Below, one piece after another: positions 32,285 through 43,142 of a DNA stretch of 64,000 nt. Within the stretch, counting starts at the first letter, position 1, and the number at the start of each line of letters is the position of its first letter. Under the pieces are notes generated by a model. The model did not search any database, was not told the DNA's origin, and saw only the letters and a program-made list of their open reading frames with translations. The translations under genes were made by a program, and so were the position numbers. The DNA lies in the NCBI RefSeq assembly GCF_030297555.1, contig NZ_AP028136.1:372001-436000 (forward strand), given 5' to 3'. This DNA comes from Polynucleobacter sp. HIN5 (GTDB lineage: Bacteria; Pseudomonadota; Gammaproteobacteria; Burkholderiales; Burkholderiaceae).

Positions 32285-33358
32285 ATGCAAGGAATTCGCT
32301 CAGGCTTCACATCTTCAATCAAGAAGGTATCTTTCATACTTGGTTTGGGTTTTGCAATTAGTGCCCCACTTAGCCATGCGGCTGAGCCTAATACAGTTCT
32401 TAATTTGTACTCCGCGCGTCATTATCAAACCGATGAATCGCTCTATGCCAACTTCACAAAAAGTACTGGTATCAAGATTAACCGGATTGAGGCAGACGAC
32501 AATGCTTTGATTGAGCGCTTGAATAGCGAAGGTGCCAAAAGCCCAGCCGATGTGATCTTGCTTGTTGATGCAGCACGATTGTGGCGTGCTCAGGTCAATG
32601 GCATGTTTAAGCCGATTCAGTCTAAGGTATTGGATCAGCGCATACCAGCCAACCTGCGTGCTAAGGCTGATCCGGATGGAACCACCTGGTTTGGATTTTC
32701 AACGCGGGCACGTATTATTGTGTACAACAAAGAGCGCATGAAACCCGATGATGTGAATACCTATGAGAAATTGGCTGATTCCATCAATAAAGGGAAGGTA
32801 TGCACTCGTTCGGGCTCACACCCCTATATGTTGTCATTGGTGGGCGCTCTGATTGAGCGTGATGGCACTGCGGCTACTGAGAAGTGGGCTAAAGGTATGG
32901 TTGCCAACATGGCGCGTGCACCCAAAGGTGGCGATACCGATCAAATCCGTGCTGTCGCATCAGGTGAGTGTGCCGTTGCTTTAACCAACTCATACTATTT
33001 GGCACGTCTAATGCGCTCGACCAAGCCTGAGGATATCGCGGTGGTTGCTAAAGTGGGTCATATTTGGCCCAATCAAAATGCCGGTGGTGTGCACATCAAT
33101 ATTTCTGGGGGAGGGGTAGCCAAGAACGCTCCCAATCCCCAAGCAGCCGTTAAGTTTTTAGAGTATCTAGCCAGCGATGCGGCGCAGGTCTATCTGGCCG
33201 ATGGTAATAACGAATGGCCGGTGGTGGCGGGCGTAAAAGTCGATAATCCTGCTTTAAAAGCGCTCGGACCTTATCAAGTCGAAAAAGTGTCGATCGCTGC
33301 CATTGGCCGTAATCAAGTAGCGGCGCAGCGTATCTTGGATCAAGCAGGCTATCGCTAG
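32285..33358 (+). CDS. fbpA: Fe(III) ABC transporter substrate-binding protein
   Basis: A 357-aa periplasmic protein with a signal peptide ending SHA-AE. The opening VLNLYSARHYQTDESLYANFTKSTG and the Tyr pair in LTNSYYLARLM (near residue 237) match iron-binding FbpA/FutA proteins, where paired tyrosines hold Fe(III). Preceded by a Fur box. Confidence 0.92.
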   Translation: MQGIRSGFTSSIKKVSFILGLGFAISAPLSHAAEPNTVLNLYSARHYQTDESLYANFTKSTGIKINRIEADDNALIERLNSEGAKSPADVILLVDAARLWRAQVNGMFKPIQSKVLDQRIPANLRAKADPDGTTWFGFSTRARIIVYNKERMKPDDVNTYEKLADSINKGKVCTRSGSHPYMLSLVGALIERDGTAATEKWAKGMVANMARAPKGGDTDQIRAVASGECAVALTNSYYLARLMRSTKPEDIAVVAKVGHIWPNQNAGGVHINISGGGVAKNAPNPQAAVKFLEYLASDAAQVYLADGNNEWPVVAGVKVDNPALKALGPYQVEKVSIAAIGRNQVAAQRILDQAGYR

Positions 33359-33362
33359 ACGA

Positions 33363-34130
33363 CTAACCGCGACCCACAAATGGCATCTTGCTGGCCATGA
33401 TGGTCATGAACAAGATATTGCTTTCGGGCGGCAGTTTAGCCATCTGTAAAACAGCCTGCCCAACATGATCAACATCCATCCGCGGCTCGACTTTGATCGA
33501 GCCGTCGGCCTGCATAATGCCATTCGCCATACGCTCGGTCATTTCAGTAGCGGCATTGCCAATATCAATTTGACCGCAGTTAATATTAAATGGCCTGCCA
33601 TCGAGGGCGATGGATTTGGTCAGGCCAGTAATCGCATGTTTGGTCGCGGTATAAGGGGCAGTATTGGGTCGTGGAGCATGGGCTGAGATCGAACCGTTAT
33701 TAATGATGCGACCGCCCTGAGGTGACTGGGCTTTCATCATCCGCATAGCCTCTTGGGCGCACAAGAAGGCACCACATAGATTGCTATTGACGACATTCAT
33801 CCACTGCTCATAACTGAGTTCATCCATAGGAATAGCAGGCGCACCCATTCCTGCGTTATTGAAAAGGACATCAATGCGGCCGAATTGATCTTTTAGCTTC
33901 CCAAACAACGCTTTTACATCTTCGGGTTTGCCTACATCACAGGCGACTGCTAAACAATTGCTTTCGTTTCCACCAATATCGTTAATTGCTTTTTGCAAAC
34001 GTTCTAGATTACGCCCAGTAAGCACGACCGAGAATCCATCCGATAGCAGGGCTTTGGCAGCAGCCTTACCAATACCAGTTCCAGCACCGGTAACCAGAGC
34101 AACACGCAGGGGGTTTGAGTTCGTTGGCAT
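33363..34130 (-). CDS. Short-chain dehydrogenase/reductase
   Basis: A 255-aa cytoplasmic NAD(P)-dependent enzyme. TGAGTGIG is near residue 14, NNAG near 91, and the catalytic Tyr-x3-Lys is YTATKHA near residue 159, with the Ser in INNGSIS. It faces fbpA tail to tail with 4 bases between. Substrate not evident. Confidence 0.9.
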   Translation of the reverse strand: MPTNSNPLRVALVTGAGTGIGKAAAKALLSDGFSVVLTGRNLERLQKAINDIGGNESNCLAVACDVGKPEDVKALFGKLKDQFGRIDVLFNNAGMGAPAIPMDELSYEQWMNVVNSNLCGAFLCAQEAMRMMKAQSPQGGRIINNGSISAHAPRPNTAPYTATKHAITGLTKSIALDGRPFNINCGQIDIGNAATEMTERMANGIMQADGSIKVEPRMDVDHVGQAVLQMAKLPPESNILFMTIMASKMPFVGRG

Positions 34131-34278
34131 GAATTTAATCAGGGCATAATAGTTGAAAGTTGAATAATAAACTGATGCTCATTAAAACTATTTTTTTTTC
34201 TAATAATAGAGTTTCAAAAAAATGGTAATAAATAGTTATTTTTGAATTAAATCAATCAAGTGTATTAAGAATAATTTG

Positions 34279-35013
34279 ATGCTGCTTCCCCCATTTACCC
34301 CATTTGATCAACTGCAGCATTCCTTGCAAGAGCGGGGCTATGCGGTGATATCCCCCGATAGCCTGAGCCAATTAGTGAGGGTCCCCCTCAAGGATCTGGG
34401 GGCATTGAAGACCCATTGGAATGATCTGCCGCGCGATCCGTACTTAAAAGACGGGGGGCGCTATCGGTTTCGGCGTCATGCTAGCTATTGGATTCATCAA
34501 GGAACTCTTGAATTAGCACCCCATCGTGCCCATTGGCAATCGCCTGATTACAACGCTCTGCATGGCGGGATCGAGCGTTGGTTTGAGCCTCTAGAGCCCG
34601 AATTGCAGAACAACTCTACTTGGCAACAATTAATGCTGGGGATCTCGCAATTATTTCCGGTATCTCCAAAATGGTTTGTCGAGGCCCATCCTTTTCGGAT
34701 CGATACCAGTGATGGTATCGGTCGCCCCACGCCTGAGGGAGCACATCGCGACGGTGTCGACTACGTTGTGGTGATTTTGGTGGATCGAGTGGGTGTCAAA
34801 GGCGGGGAGACCCGTATTTTTGAAGCACAAGGCTCGATTGGTTTGCGGTTTACCTTACAGGATTCTTGGACAGCCTTAGTTTTGAATGATGCGAAGATGA
34901 TTCATGAGACCACACCAATTCAACCCATCGGAGCCCATGGCTATCGAGACACCTTGGTGATTACCTTTCGGCACAACGGTTTTCAAGAGCTTTCAAACCG
35001 GCAAGATCAATAA
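34279..35013 (+). CDS. 2OG-Fe dioxygenase, BsmA/IDO-like (PF10014 type)
   Basis: A 244-aa cytoplasmic protein; ATG 34279 is preceded immediately by an in-frame TTG. The iron site can be read as HRDGVDYV (His and Asp) and a later HETTPI His, with GYRDTLVITFR carrying the likely 2-oxoglutarate Arg. This layout matches the family that includes the Bacillus isoleucine 4-hydroxylase and E. coli BsmA. An MFS carrier follows 10 bases later, so a free amino acid or related compound may be hydroxylated and exported; that is inference. Confidence 0.75.
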   Translation: MLLPPFTPFDQLQHSLQERGYAVISPDSLSQLVRVPLKDLGALKTHWNDLPRDPYLKDGGRYRFRRHASYWIHQGTLELAPHRAHWQSPDYNALHGGIERWFEPLEPELQNNSTWQQLMLGISQLFPVSPKWFVEAHPFRIDTSDGIGRPTPEGAHRDGVDYVVVILVDRVGVKGGETRIFEAQGSIGLRFTLQDSWTALVLNDAKMIHETTPIQPIGAHGYRDTLVITFRHNGFQELSNRQDQ

Positions 35014-35023
35014 TTAAATCGTC

Positions 35024-36244
35024 ATGAGCATTCTGAAAGGGAATACACCATGGATGTTGGTAGCCCAAGTCGGTGCTCTATTAGGCTTTGCTGCATATGC
35101 TGTGACCCTAACCACTTTGCAAGGCGAGTGGGGCCTCTCTAATTTTGAATCCGGTCTAATTGCCAGTGCATTCTTTGTTGGATATATCGCAGTAGTACCA
35201 TTTGCCACGGCGCTAACCGATCAGATGGATGCACGGCGTATTTATATGACTGGAAGTTTGTTAGCGATTGCGGGTCAATTGGGAATGGGCTTTATCGCCA
35301 GTGGCTTTATCAGCGCTTGCGCTTGTATGATGGTGAGCGGCGCTGGGTTAGCAGCTACCTATATGCCAGGTCTCAAAATCCTTTCCGATCGAGCTATTCA
35401 AGGGGAAATCACCCGCCATATTGCGTTTTATACGGCGTTCTTTGGGGTTGGCACCGGCTTCTCCTACGTCATCTCAGGGTGGATCCTCGATTTGGGTGAC
35501 TGGCATCATGTTTACCGTTGGGTCGCTTTGGGTCCAGCATGCTCGCTCCTGATCGTATTGGTGCTGATTCAGCCAACACGTCATTCTCACTGGCAAGACA
35601 ATATAAGGATTGATTGGCGTAATATTTTTCCGATCCGGAAGTGGCAACAAGTTTTGCAAAATCGCAATGCCTCAGGATATATCCTCGGATATACCGTTCA
35701 TTCGCTTGAACTCTTTGCGTCTCGTAGTTGGTTGGTTGCTTTTTTTATCCTGAGCACCCAACTCTCAGGTGAGCAATTTATTCTGGCAGCCACGACGCTA
35801 GCCGGAGTGATTAATTTCTTTGGGGTGCCGGCCTCGATTATGGGTAATGAGCTCGCCCTGAGGGTGGGTCGTCAACAATGGGTGTGTATCGTAATGATCA
35901 CCAGTGCTATTTTTGGGGTTGCTCTCGCTTACTCCATGGGGCATGCCAGTTGGATTATTTTGGCACTGGCGATTGGCCACGCTATTTTTATCATGGCAGA
36001 TTCTGCGACGCTGACCGCAGGGCTGGTGACGAGCGCTGATGAGAAGCTCAAGGGAGCAGCAATGGGCTTGCACTCGCTTATGGGTTTTGGGGGTGGATTA
36101 TTAGGCCCAGCCATCTTTGGCTTTGTACTTGATCTCACTGGATCCCAGTCCGATCGAGTTTCTTGGATCTGGGCTTATGCTTCGATCGTCGTTTGGGGAG
36201 TCTTATTTGTGATCTATGAGCGTCGTAAGGGCTGGGTCCGCTAA
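35024..36244 (+). CDS. MFS transporter
   Basis: A 406-aa inner-membrane protein with 12 helices. The loop 2-3 segment ALTDQMDARRIYMTGSLLA and the repeat structure are typical of the major facilitator superfamily. It follows the 2OG-Fe dioxygenase gene by 10 bases. Its end overlaps the convergent SulP gene by 4 bases. Confidence 0.88.
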   Translation: MSILKGNTPWMLVAQVGALLGFAAYAVTLTTLQGEWGLSNFESGLIASAFFVGYIAVVPFATALTDQMDARRIYMTGSLLAIAGQLGMGFIASGFISACACMMVSGAGLAATYMPGLKILSDRAIQGEITRHIAFYTAFFGVGTGFSYVISGWILDLGDWHHVYRWVALGPACSLLIVLVLIQPTRHSHWQDNIRIDWRNIFPIRKWQQVLQNRNASGYILGYTVHSLELFASRSWLVAFFILSTQLSGEQFILAATTLAGVINFFGVPASIMGNELALRVGRQQWVCIVMITSAIFGVALAYSMGHASWIILALAIGHAIFIMADSATLTAGLVTSADEKLKGAAMGLHSLMGFGGGLLGPAIFGFVLDLTGSQSDRVSWIWAYASIVVWGVLFVIYERRKGWVR

Positions 36245-37884
36245 GACATCAAAAAGGTATTTCTGGCTTTTTGAAGTCCACTGGCGAGGTCATGGCAGAA
36301 ATACTCCGAACTCATCTTGTCATAGAGGCCTGAGCGCAGCGCAATATCATGGGTTTGATGATTTAAGCCACAGATATAGATCGATACACCCTGGGTTTGG
36401 CAATGGTGCATGAACTCCATCAAACTATCCATCCCAGTCGCATCCATATAAATTACATTCTTAAAATCCAATAGCACCGCACATTGGGGCAGCCGTTGCT
36501 CTATTTTCTCAAGTAGCTGAATAGCTCCAAAAAAGAGGGCGCCATAAATGCGATACGCCGCTACCTTATCCTCTTGACCGTCAAGAAATGGAAAGTCAGC
36601 GATGGGGGCATTCTCAATACGAGAGAGACTTGAAATTCGATAGACAAAAGTGATGAACGCCAAGATTAATCCCACCTGCACAGCAACTGTTAAATCCACT
36701 GTGACGGTGAGTAAAAACACACTGATCATGGTGATGCGATAGGGTAGGCGAAATTGTTGGACATCGATGAACTTTTTCCAATCCCCCATGTTCCAAGCAA
36801 TGAAAATCAGGATGGCGGCTAAGCATGCTAGGGGTATATTTTTGGCTAGCGGCGCTGCTAATACGATGATGAGGAGAAGTGTGATCGAGTGAACAATGGC
36901 CGAGATCGGCGTTCTGGCGCCGGAATCAATATTGGTGACGGTGCGGGCGATGGTGCCCGTGACTGGCATACCGCCAAAGAAGGGCATCACAAAGTTAGCA
37001 ATCCCCTGGCCCATGAGCTCTTGATTAGGGCGATGGCGCTCATGGGTTAAGCCATCGGCAATGCGAGCGCAGAGCAGGGATTCAATGGCGCCTAATAGTG
37101 CTAGGGTCATCGCTGGGGCAATCACCAATTGAGCGCTCTCCCAAGTAATTCCTTGCCATTGAGGGCTGGGAAGGCCAGACGGGATCCCTCCAAACCGAGT
37201 GCCAATTGTCTCCACTGGTAACGAAAAGATGGTGGTCACCAGAGTTGCGAGTACTAGAACCCAAATGGTTCCCGGAATCATCCCCAGCTTACCGATGCGC
37301 TTATTAAACAGTCGCCATAGAATCAGAAAGATCAGACTTGATACTGATAGAGCCAGCGTCGCTGGACTCCAGGTGGTAGCCCGATCAATGAGTGTTTGCA
37401 CCATACTAAAAAATTGCGATGGCAATTGGGGAATTTGCAAACCAAAGAAATCTTTAATTTGCGAGAGGATGATGAGAACCGCAATGCCATTCGTAAAGCC
37501 AACAATCACGGCAATTGGAATAAAGCGAACTAGAGTTCCTAAGCGAAAAAGTCCCATCAGAAATAAAAAAACGCCTGAAAGGGTAGTGGCTAGTAAGAGA
37601 TTGGCAACCCCATAGCGATCAACAATGGCATAGACGATCACAATAAACGCACCAGCTGGTCCTGCAATTTGCACTTTGGTGCCGCCAAATAGGGCGACAA
37701 TCAATCCTCCAATAATGGCAGCAAAGATCCCAGCTTCAGGCTTTAAGCCACTGGCAATCGCAAATGCCATCGCCAGTGGTAGTGCAATCACTCCTACCGT
37801 GATACCAGCGAGTACATCCCGTGAGAACTGTTGACGTGAATACCCGCTAAACGAATCAAGGATGGCTGGTTGAAAGAAAGCCAT
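36241..37884 (-). CDS. SulP-family anion transporter with STAS domain
   Basis: A 547-aa protein; ATG 37884 (MAFFQPAILDSFSGY) is preferred over a 22-residue longer frame. Residues 1-400 form the SulP membrane domain (QFSRDVLAGITVGVIALPLAMAFAIASG near the start, GGMPVTGTIARTVTN near 320). A C-terminal STAS domain follows (VIYMDATGMDSLMEF). It carries sulfate, bicarbonate or another anion. It is 8 bases after the DUF2177 gene. Confidence 0.92.
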   Translation of the reverse strand: MAFFQPAILDSFSGYSRQQFSRDVLAGITVGVIALPLAMAFAIASGLKPEAGIFAAIIGGLIVALFGGTKVQIAGPAGAFIVIVYAIVDRYGVANLLLATTLSGVFLFLMGLFRLGTLVRFIPIAVIVGFTNGIAVLIILSQIKDFFGLQIPQLPSQFFSMVQTLIDRATTWSPATLALSVSSLIFLILWRLFNKRIGKLGMIPGTIWVLVLATLVTTIFSLPVETIGTRFGGIPSGLPSPQWQGITWESAQLVIAPAMTLALLGAIESLLCARIADGLTHERHRPNQELMGQGIANFVMPFFGGMPVTGTIARTVTNIDSGARTPISAIVHSITLLLIIVLAAPLAKNIPLACLAAILIFIAWNMGDWKKFIDVQQFRLPYRITMISVFLLTVTVDLTVAVQVGLILAFITFVYRISSLSRIENAPIADFPFLDGQEDKVAAYRIYGALFFGAIQLLEKIEQRLPQCAVLLDFKNVIYMDATGMDSLMEFMHHCQTQGVSIYICGLNHQTHDIALRSGLYDKMSSEYFCHDLASGLQKARNTFLMS

Positions 37885-37892
37885 TGCGCAGC

Positions 37893-38309
37893 TTAGCCTT
37901 TGAACCAATCCCCTAAGCGCTGGGTAATTCCATACGCAAACACCGAACATGTTGCCGTTAAGAAACTACCCCAAACGATATCAACGATAGCGAGCTTACT
38001 TGGAAAATCACGAATCACGGCCAGATTGGTGAGGTTATAGGTCATATAGCAAAAGAATCCAAAAAGCGCTCCATAAATCAATGCATCCAACCACATCTGC
38101 TTTTGGAGGGCGGGATGAATCACAAAGATCAATGCGCCAAGACCATACAACAGATAAAAGCCTAAAGCGGCCATCAGATTGGGATTGGGGGACATGAGGG
38201 AACCCATTTCACTGCGATACAGGCCTTTGGCAATTCCTAATAACCAAATTAAATCAATCACTAAGAGACAAAACAGGAAGGCAAAATAGGGGATGAAATA
38301 CTTGAGCAT
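37893..38309 (-). CDS. DUF2177 family membrane protein
   Basis: A membrane protein of 138 aa from ATG 38309, or 145 aa from a GTG at 38330; neither has a strong ribosome binding site. Four hydrophobic helices, with the DUF2177 segment YGALFGFFCYMTYNLTNLAVIRDFP. The function of the family is unknown. It lies directly upstream of the SulP gene and probably shares its transcript. Confidence 0.85.
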   Translation of the reverse strand: MLKYFIPYFAFLFCLLVIDLIWLLGIAKGLYRSEMGSLMSPNPNLMAALGFYLLYGLGALIFVIHPALQKQMWLDALIYGALFGFFCYMTYNLTNLAVIRDFPSKLAIVDIVWGSFLTATCSVFAYGITQRLGDWFKG

Positions 38310-38398
38310 TTTGGTCAGAACCAGTCGCACAGACCGTTAATCGGACTTAACATAGTGATGTCAGTATAAATCCTTCAACTATTTCATAGGAGGTATCT

Positions 38399-38839
38399 AT
38401 GTTTCGTAATTTAATCGTACCCGTTGATGGTAGTGATGTGAATATGAAATCGCTCAAGAAAGTAGCTGAGTTAGCAAAAGCAGATGGCGCAAAAGTGACT
38501 TTAGTTTACGTGTCTGATCCATTGCCTCCGATTGCATATGCGGATAGCACCATGGGAGTGGCTTTTACTGATACCGAACACAAAAAGACCTGTGAGGCCT
38601 TTGCAAAAAAAGTGTTGGCTAAATCTGCTGAAAAATTGGGCAAAGGATTAGTAATTGATACCCGCCATGTTTTTCATGTCAATCTATATGAAGGAATTAT
38701 CGAAGCCGCCAAGAAATCAAAAGGCGATGTGATTGTGATGGCATCCCATAAAAATACTGGCCTCAAAGGGATTATGCTTGGCAGTGAAACCCATGCCGTG
38801 ATCGTGCACACCAAATTGCCAGTATTGGTTTTAGGCTAG
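38399..38839 (+). CDS. Universal stress protein (UspA family)
   Basis: A 146-aa cytoplasmic protein behind a strong AGGAGG site. It begins FRNLIVPVDGS and ends with the ATP-binding pattern GLKGIMLGSETHAVIVHTKL, so it belongs to the ATP-binding Usp branch. It ends 3 bases before the convergent ccmI stop. Confidence 0.93.
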   Translation: MFRNLIVPVDGSDVNMKSLKKVAELAKADGAKVTLVYVSDPLPPIAYADSTMGVAFTDTEHKKTCEAFAKKVLAKSAEKLGKGLVIDTRHVFHVNLYEGIIEAAKKSKGDVIVMASHKNTGLKGIMLGSETHAVIVHTKLPVLVLG

Positions 38840-38842
38840 TTT

Positions 38843-39712
38843 CTACTTCTTTTTCTGTTGGCTCGCCTCAGTGCGAGCTGCGGCGATGTTTTCATCCATG
38901 CCTCGCGCAAACTCGCTGTCAGCAGGGACTAGGCCTTTTGCCTTTGCCCAATATTCCTCCGCCTTTTTGTAGTCACCCATTTCAAAATAAGCGGTGCCTC
39001 CCAGGGCAAGCGCTTTAAGATTATTGGGGTCGATCTGCAGGGCTTTTTGCACCAGGCGCATCGGTTCACCTTTAATGCTTTTGTTCTCAAACGCCAAGAG
39101 ATCGGCATAGTCCACTAATAGTTGCGCATTATTGGGATTGAGTTCCAAGGCCTTTTTATAGGCTGCTCGGGCTTCGGTCATCCGGTTTAATGCCGCATAC
39201 GATCGGCCTAACATTTGCCATCCTTCAGCGTTGTTAGGATCTTTTTCAAGTCGTTGCGCTAAACGCTCGACCATTCCCTCGATATCTTGTTGCGTCAGCT
39301 GCGGTTGGCCTTGATTAGCCTCTGGCAAGTACAGGGCCAATGGTGACCCGACCAAGAGATATAAAACAATTGCCCCAATTGGCAATGTGGTGGCAATGAA
39401 AATGGTCGACCATTTTTTCTTACGTTGATGCAACTCACCATCTAAAACAAGTTGATCGGCAGCGATTGCCCGCTCTTCTTGGAGTAGACGTTTTTCAATA
39501 TCAAGTTTCGCCTGTTGTAACTGCTCGTAGCTAATGCGGCCTTCTTGATGATCACGCTCAAATTGACGTAATTGATTTTGAAGAATGGCAATATTTTCAT
39601 CCTGCTCAAGGCTAATTTTTTCTGGATTGAGCTTACTTTTGCGAAACGGAATAATGATCAGTAACACCGCAACTACGGTCATCAACACAGCAATCAGGAT
39701 GAAAAGAGTCAT
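38843..39712 (-). CDS. ccmI: Cytochrome c biogenesis protein CcmI
   Basis: A 289-aa protein with two N-terminal membrane segments (residues 1-25 and about 97-120) separated by a helical loop, then a TPR domain in the periplasm (ALNRMTEARAAYKKALELNPNNAQ). It presents apocytochrome to CcmF/H. Last gene of the ccm operon; overlaps ccmH by one base. Confidence 0.93.
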   Translation of the reverse strand: MTLFILIAVLMTVVAVLLIIIPFRKSKLNPEKISLEQDENIAILQNQLRQFERDHQEGRISYEQLQQAKLDIEKRLLQEERAIAADQLVLDGELHQRKKKWSTIFIATTLPIGAIVLYLLVGSPLALYLPEANQGQPQLTQQDIEGMVERLAQRLEKDPNNAEGWQMLGRSYAALNRMTEARAAYKKALELNPNNAQLLVDYADLLAFENKSIKGEPMRLVQKALQIDPNNLKALALGGTAYFEMGDYKKAEEYWAKAKGLVPADSEFARGMDENIAAARTEASQQKKK

Positions 39713-40197
39713 TACTGGTTTCCTAGTTTGCGGTCTAGCAGTTGTCGGGCACGCTCAATTTCTTCTGCTGAAAATGTTTCTTTAGACAGTTCTTGTTTGC
39801 GTTGTTTAATTTGCCGAACCAATAAGATGAGGCCCAGTAGCATCAGTAAGAATGGACCAACCCAGAGCATCAAGGTGGCAGCATTCAAGGGTGGGTTGTA
39901 CAACACAAAGTCCCCATAGCGTTCGGTCATGTATTTCAATATCTCTTGTTTTGAACGTCCCTCGCTGAGCTGTTGGCGAACTTGGTTTTTGAGATCCACT
40001 GCGAGATCAGCATTGGAGTCCGCAATGGTTTGATTTTGACAGACTAGACAGCGTAATTCATTGGAAACCTCTAAAACTTTCTTTTCAAGCGCTGGGTTTT
40101 CAGAGACTGAAGGTGCCGCATTACTTTGCGTAAAACCTATGCTGGAAATAGCAAAGCTAAATAAGAGTCCAGTCAAAATAATAGAGAAGCGTTTCAT
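39712..40197 (-). CDS. ccmH: Cytochrome c biogenesis protein CcmH
   Basis: A 161-aa protein with a signal peptide, the thiol motif LRCLVCQNQTIADS (Cys50, Cys53) and one C-terminal membrane helix (near residues 105-125). It reduces the apocytochrome CXXCH disulfide. It overlaps ccmG by 4 bases. Confidence 0.96.
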   Translation of the reverse strand: MKRFSIILTGLLFSFAISSIGFTQSNAAPSVSENPALEKKVLEVSNELRCLVCQNQTIADSNADLAVDLKNQVRQQLSEGRSKQEILKYMTERYGDFVLYNPPLNAATLMLWVGPFLLMLLGLILLVRQIKQRKQELSKETFSAEEIERARQLLDRKLGNQ

Positions 40198-40718
40198 GAT
40201 TGGAGGCTAGCAATCAAAGGGATGATTTTTTTCTCAAGCGCATCTTTGGTGAGCGGCCCGATGTGTTTGAGGCGAATCACGCCAGAGCGATCAATCACAA
40301 AGGTTTCAGGAACTCCATAAACTCCATAATCAATTCCGACTTGACCTTTAATGTCAGATACCGAGAGTTGATAAGGGTTGCCGAATTGCTTGAGCCACGC
40401 TTGCGCCGCCTCGGGCTTATCTTTGTAATCAAGTCCAATCAAAGGTGTACTTTGGGTTTTTGCAAAGTCAACCAACAAGGGGTGCTCTTCTCGACACGCT
40501 ACACACCAAGAAGCCCAGACATTCAATACCCAAACTTGCCCTTTCATTTGATCGGGAGAAAAACTCGTTTGCTCTTTACCAAGCACGGGTAGATTAAACA
40601 TCGGAGCGGTTTTACCAATAAATGGTGAAGGTACCTCACGCGGCTTCAGTTGCAAACCGATTCCTAAAAAAATGAGTAGTACTAAAAAGATGGCGAAGGG
40701 AAGCAGGTAACGCCGCAT
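40194..40718 (-). CDS. ccmG: Thiol:disulfide interchange protein CcmG/DsbE
   Basis: A 174-aa membrane-anchored thioredoxin-like protein with an N-terminal helix (residues 7-22) and active site WCVAC (Cys72, Cys75), followed by the GVYGVPETFVID cis-Pro region. It passes electrons to CcmH or apocytochrome. Confidence 0.95.
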   Translation of the reverse strand: MRRYLLPFAIFLVLLIFLGIGLQLKPREVPSPFIGKTAPMFNLPVLGKEQTSFSPDQMKGQVWVLNVWASWCVACREEHPLLVDFAKTQSTPLIGLDYKDKPEAAQAWLKQFGNPYQLSVSDIKGQVGIDYGVYGVPETFVIDRSGVIRLKHIGPLTKDALEKKIIPLIASLQS

Positions 40719-40719
40719 C

Positions 40720-42657
40720 TTACGCCTCTTTCTTGCGATAGCGACGATCGGTAATCGCTAAGAAACCACCCAGTGCCATCAGGATGCACCCACCCCAGAT
40801 CCAATCGACAAATGGTTTGTGATAGATCCGTACACTCCATTCGCGGTCATTAATTGGCTCGCCTAAGGATACATATAAATCGCGTGTCAGTCCTGAATCA
40901 ATCGCAGCTTCCGTCATGGGCATTTGGCTTGCGGTATAGATACGTTTTTCAGGAAAGAGTGTGGTCACGGACTTGCCGTTTTTGCTGACATCAAACTGCC
41001 CCTGAATTGCGGCATAGTTGGGGCCATTGATGGTTTTTAACCCAATCAACTTAAAGTCGTAGCCACCCGACTGCGATACGCTACCAATTTGCATCCGCAC
41101 ATCTTGCTCGGTTTCAAAGCCACGCACTGCGGTGACGCCGATGATAAATACCGCTACCCCAAAATGCGCTACCAGCATGCCGTAGTAACCAGCTGGCTGA
41201 ATCCGCAGGTTTTGCCACCAGGTCTTGCTTGGATTAATTCTGGCACGATCGATTAATTGAGTAACTCCGGAGCTAATAATCCAAGCAGCAATTAATAGCC
41301 CAAAGCCAATCATTGGAGTCCAAGATCGCAGGACAAGGGGGGCAATGATCGCAGAGATCGCGCTTGCTGCAAGAGCCCATTTCAGTTTCGTTGCAAGTTC
41401 AATGGGAGGCGATTGGCGCCAGCGCGCAATTGGACCCACTCCCATCAAAAATAATGCAGGTGTCATAAGCGGTACGAATACTGCCTCAAAGTAAGGCTCA
41501 CCTACTGAGATCTTCCCAAGATTTAAGGCATCCAAGATCAGTGGATAGAGGGTGCCCAACAATACTGCAGCGGCGGAAACTAATAAGAGAACATTATTGA
41601 CGAGTAGCATGCCCTCGCGTGAGACGGTTTCAAAGTTACCCCCAATATTGGCTTTTGGAGCTCGCCATGCAAAAAGTAATAATGATCCACCAACGATCAG
41701 ACCCAAAAAGCCCAGAATAAATACACCACGCTCAGGATCGGTGGCAAAGGCGTGAACCGAAGTGATTACACCCGAGCGAACCAAGAAGGTTCCTAATAGT
41801 GATAGTGAGAAAGCCAAAATTGCCAGTAGTGCAGTCCACATTTTGAAGCCACCACGTTTTTCAGTGACGGCAAGTGAGTGCATTAATGCAGTGCCGACCA
41901 GCCAGGGCATAAACGAAGCATTTTCAACGGGGTCCCAGAACCACCAGCCACCCCAACCGAGTTCGTAATACGCCCAAGCGCTTCCAAGCGCAATACCAAT
42001 CGTTAAGAAGCACCAGGCGGTGGTAACCCAAGGGCGCGACCAACGCGCCCAGGCGGCATCTAGTCGACCGGATAAAAGAGCCGCGATTGCGAATGCAAAG
42101 GCAACGGCTGAGCCCACATAACCCATGTATAAAAACGGCGGATGAATAATCATCCCAGGGTCTTGCAACAGAGGATTGAGATCGCGCCCTTCAGGAGCGG
42201 GAGGAAAAAGCCGATCAAAAGGGTTCGAGGTCAAGATAGTAAATAACAAAACACCCACACTCAAAATACCCAATACAGCCAAAATGCGCGCAATCATTTT
42301 GTCTGGAAGATGCTTGGAGAAAACAGCCACAGCTAAGGTCCATGCTGCCAGCATGAGAGCCCATAACAAGATAGAGCCTTCGTGACCGCCCCACACAGCA
42401 CAGATACGATAAATCAGGGGCAAATTGGAATTGGAGTTTTGTGCCACATACAACACACTGAAATCATTTTGAATGAAGTTCACTGTGAGGCAAACGAAGG
42501 CAACTGCGACCCAAGTAAAGAGGGCCCAAGAGGCAGGTCTAGCAATGGCCATGAGATGGGGGCGATTACTCTGGGCGCCCACCATTGGAAACGCAGAGAG
42601 AATGAGCGCGGTCACCAGCGCCAAGATTAGTGCGTATTGGCCGATTTCTGCAATCAT
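40720..42657 (-). CDS. ccmF: Heme lyase CcmF
   Basis: A 645-aa inner-membrane protein with about 14 helices and the periplasmic tryptophan-rich WWD motif [18 protein letters not shown]. It attaches heme from CcmE to apocytochrome. It overlaps ccmE by 4 bases and is 1 base from ccmG. Confidence 0.97.
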   Translation of the reverse strand: MIAEIGQYALILALVTALILSAFPMVGAQSNRPHLMAIARPASWALFTWVAVAFVCLTVNFIQNDFSVLYVAQNSNSNLPLIYRICAVWGGHEGSILLWALMLAAWTLAVAVFSKHLPDKMIARILAVLGILSVGVLLFTILTSNPFDRLFPPAPEGRDLNPLLQDPGMIIHPPFLYMGYVGSAVAFAFAIAALLSGRLDAAWARWSRPWVTTAWCFLTIGIALGSAWAYYELGWGGWWFWDPVENASFMPWLVGTALMHSLAVTEKRGGFKMWTALLAILAFSLSLLGTFLVRSGVITSVHAFATDPERGVFILGFLGLIVGGSLLLFAWRAPKANIGGNFETVSREGMLLVNNVLLLVSAAAVLLGTLYPLILDALNLGKISVGEPYFEAVFVPLMTPALFLMGVGPIARWRQSPPIELATKLKWALAASAISAIIAPLVLRSWTPMIGFGLLIAAWIISSGVTQLIDRARINPSKTWWQNLRIQPAGYYGMLVAHFGVAVFIIGVTAVRGFETEQDVRMQIGSVSQSGGYDFKLIGLKTINGPNYAAIQGQFDVSKNGKSVTTLFPEKRIYTASQMPMTEAAIDSGLTRDLYVSLGEPINDREWSVRIYHKPFVDWIWGGCILMALGGFLAITDRRYRKKEA

Positions 42658-43127
42658 TTTTTACCCCCATACTCTTTCAGAGTGGGCGCTGCTTGAGGAT
42701 CTTTTGATTTAGCTTTTTCAAGAGCCTCGGCGGCCTCTGGTGGCATATAGTTCTCATCGTGCTTGGCCAGAACTTGCTTCGCTTGAAAGACTCCGTTTTG
42801 ATTGAGCTGACCTTGAGCAACCACTCCTTTGCCTTCTTTAAATAAATCGGGCAAAAGACCTTCGTATTGGACGGGGACATCGTGAGCAGTATCGGTCACA
42901 ATAAAGCTCACCTTCAGACCGCCGGGGTCGCGAATAACACTACCTTCCTTGACCAGACCCCCGATCCGAAATAGTTTGTTCTTCGGCGCCTCATTGGCAT
43001 AAACCTGGGATGGGCTAAAAAAGAACACCAAATTACTTTGAAAGGACTGTAATACCAAATAGGCTGCAACACCTAATGATGCCAGACCACCAGCGATCGC
43101 AAGACCGCGTTTTGTACGGGGTTTCAT
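42654..43127 (-). CDS. ccmE: Heme chaperone CcmE
   Basis: A 157-aa periplasmic heme chaperone anchored by an N-terminal helix (residues 8-27), with an OB-fold and the covalent heme motif HDENY (His123, Tyr127). Confidence 0.97.
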   Translation of the reverse strand: MKPRTKRGLAIAGGLASLGVAAYLVLQSFQSNLVFFFSPSQVYANEAPKNKLFRIGGLVKEGSVIRDPGGLKVSFIVTDTAHDVPVQYEGLLPDLFKEGKGVVAQGQLNQNGVFQAKQVLAKHDENYMPPEAAEALEKAKSKDPQAAPTLKEYGGKK

Positions 43128-43142
43128 AAACCTCTATTTTGC

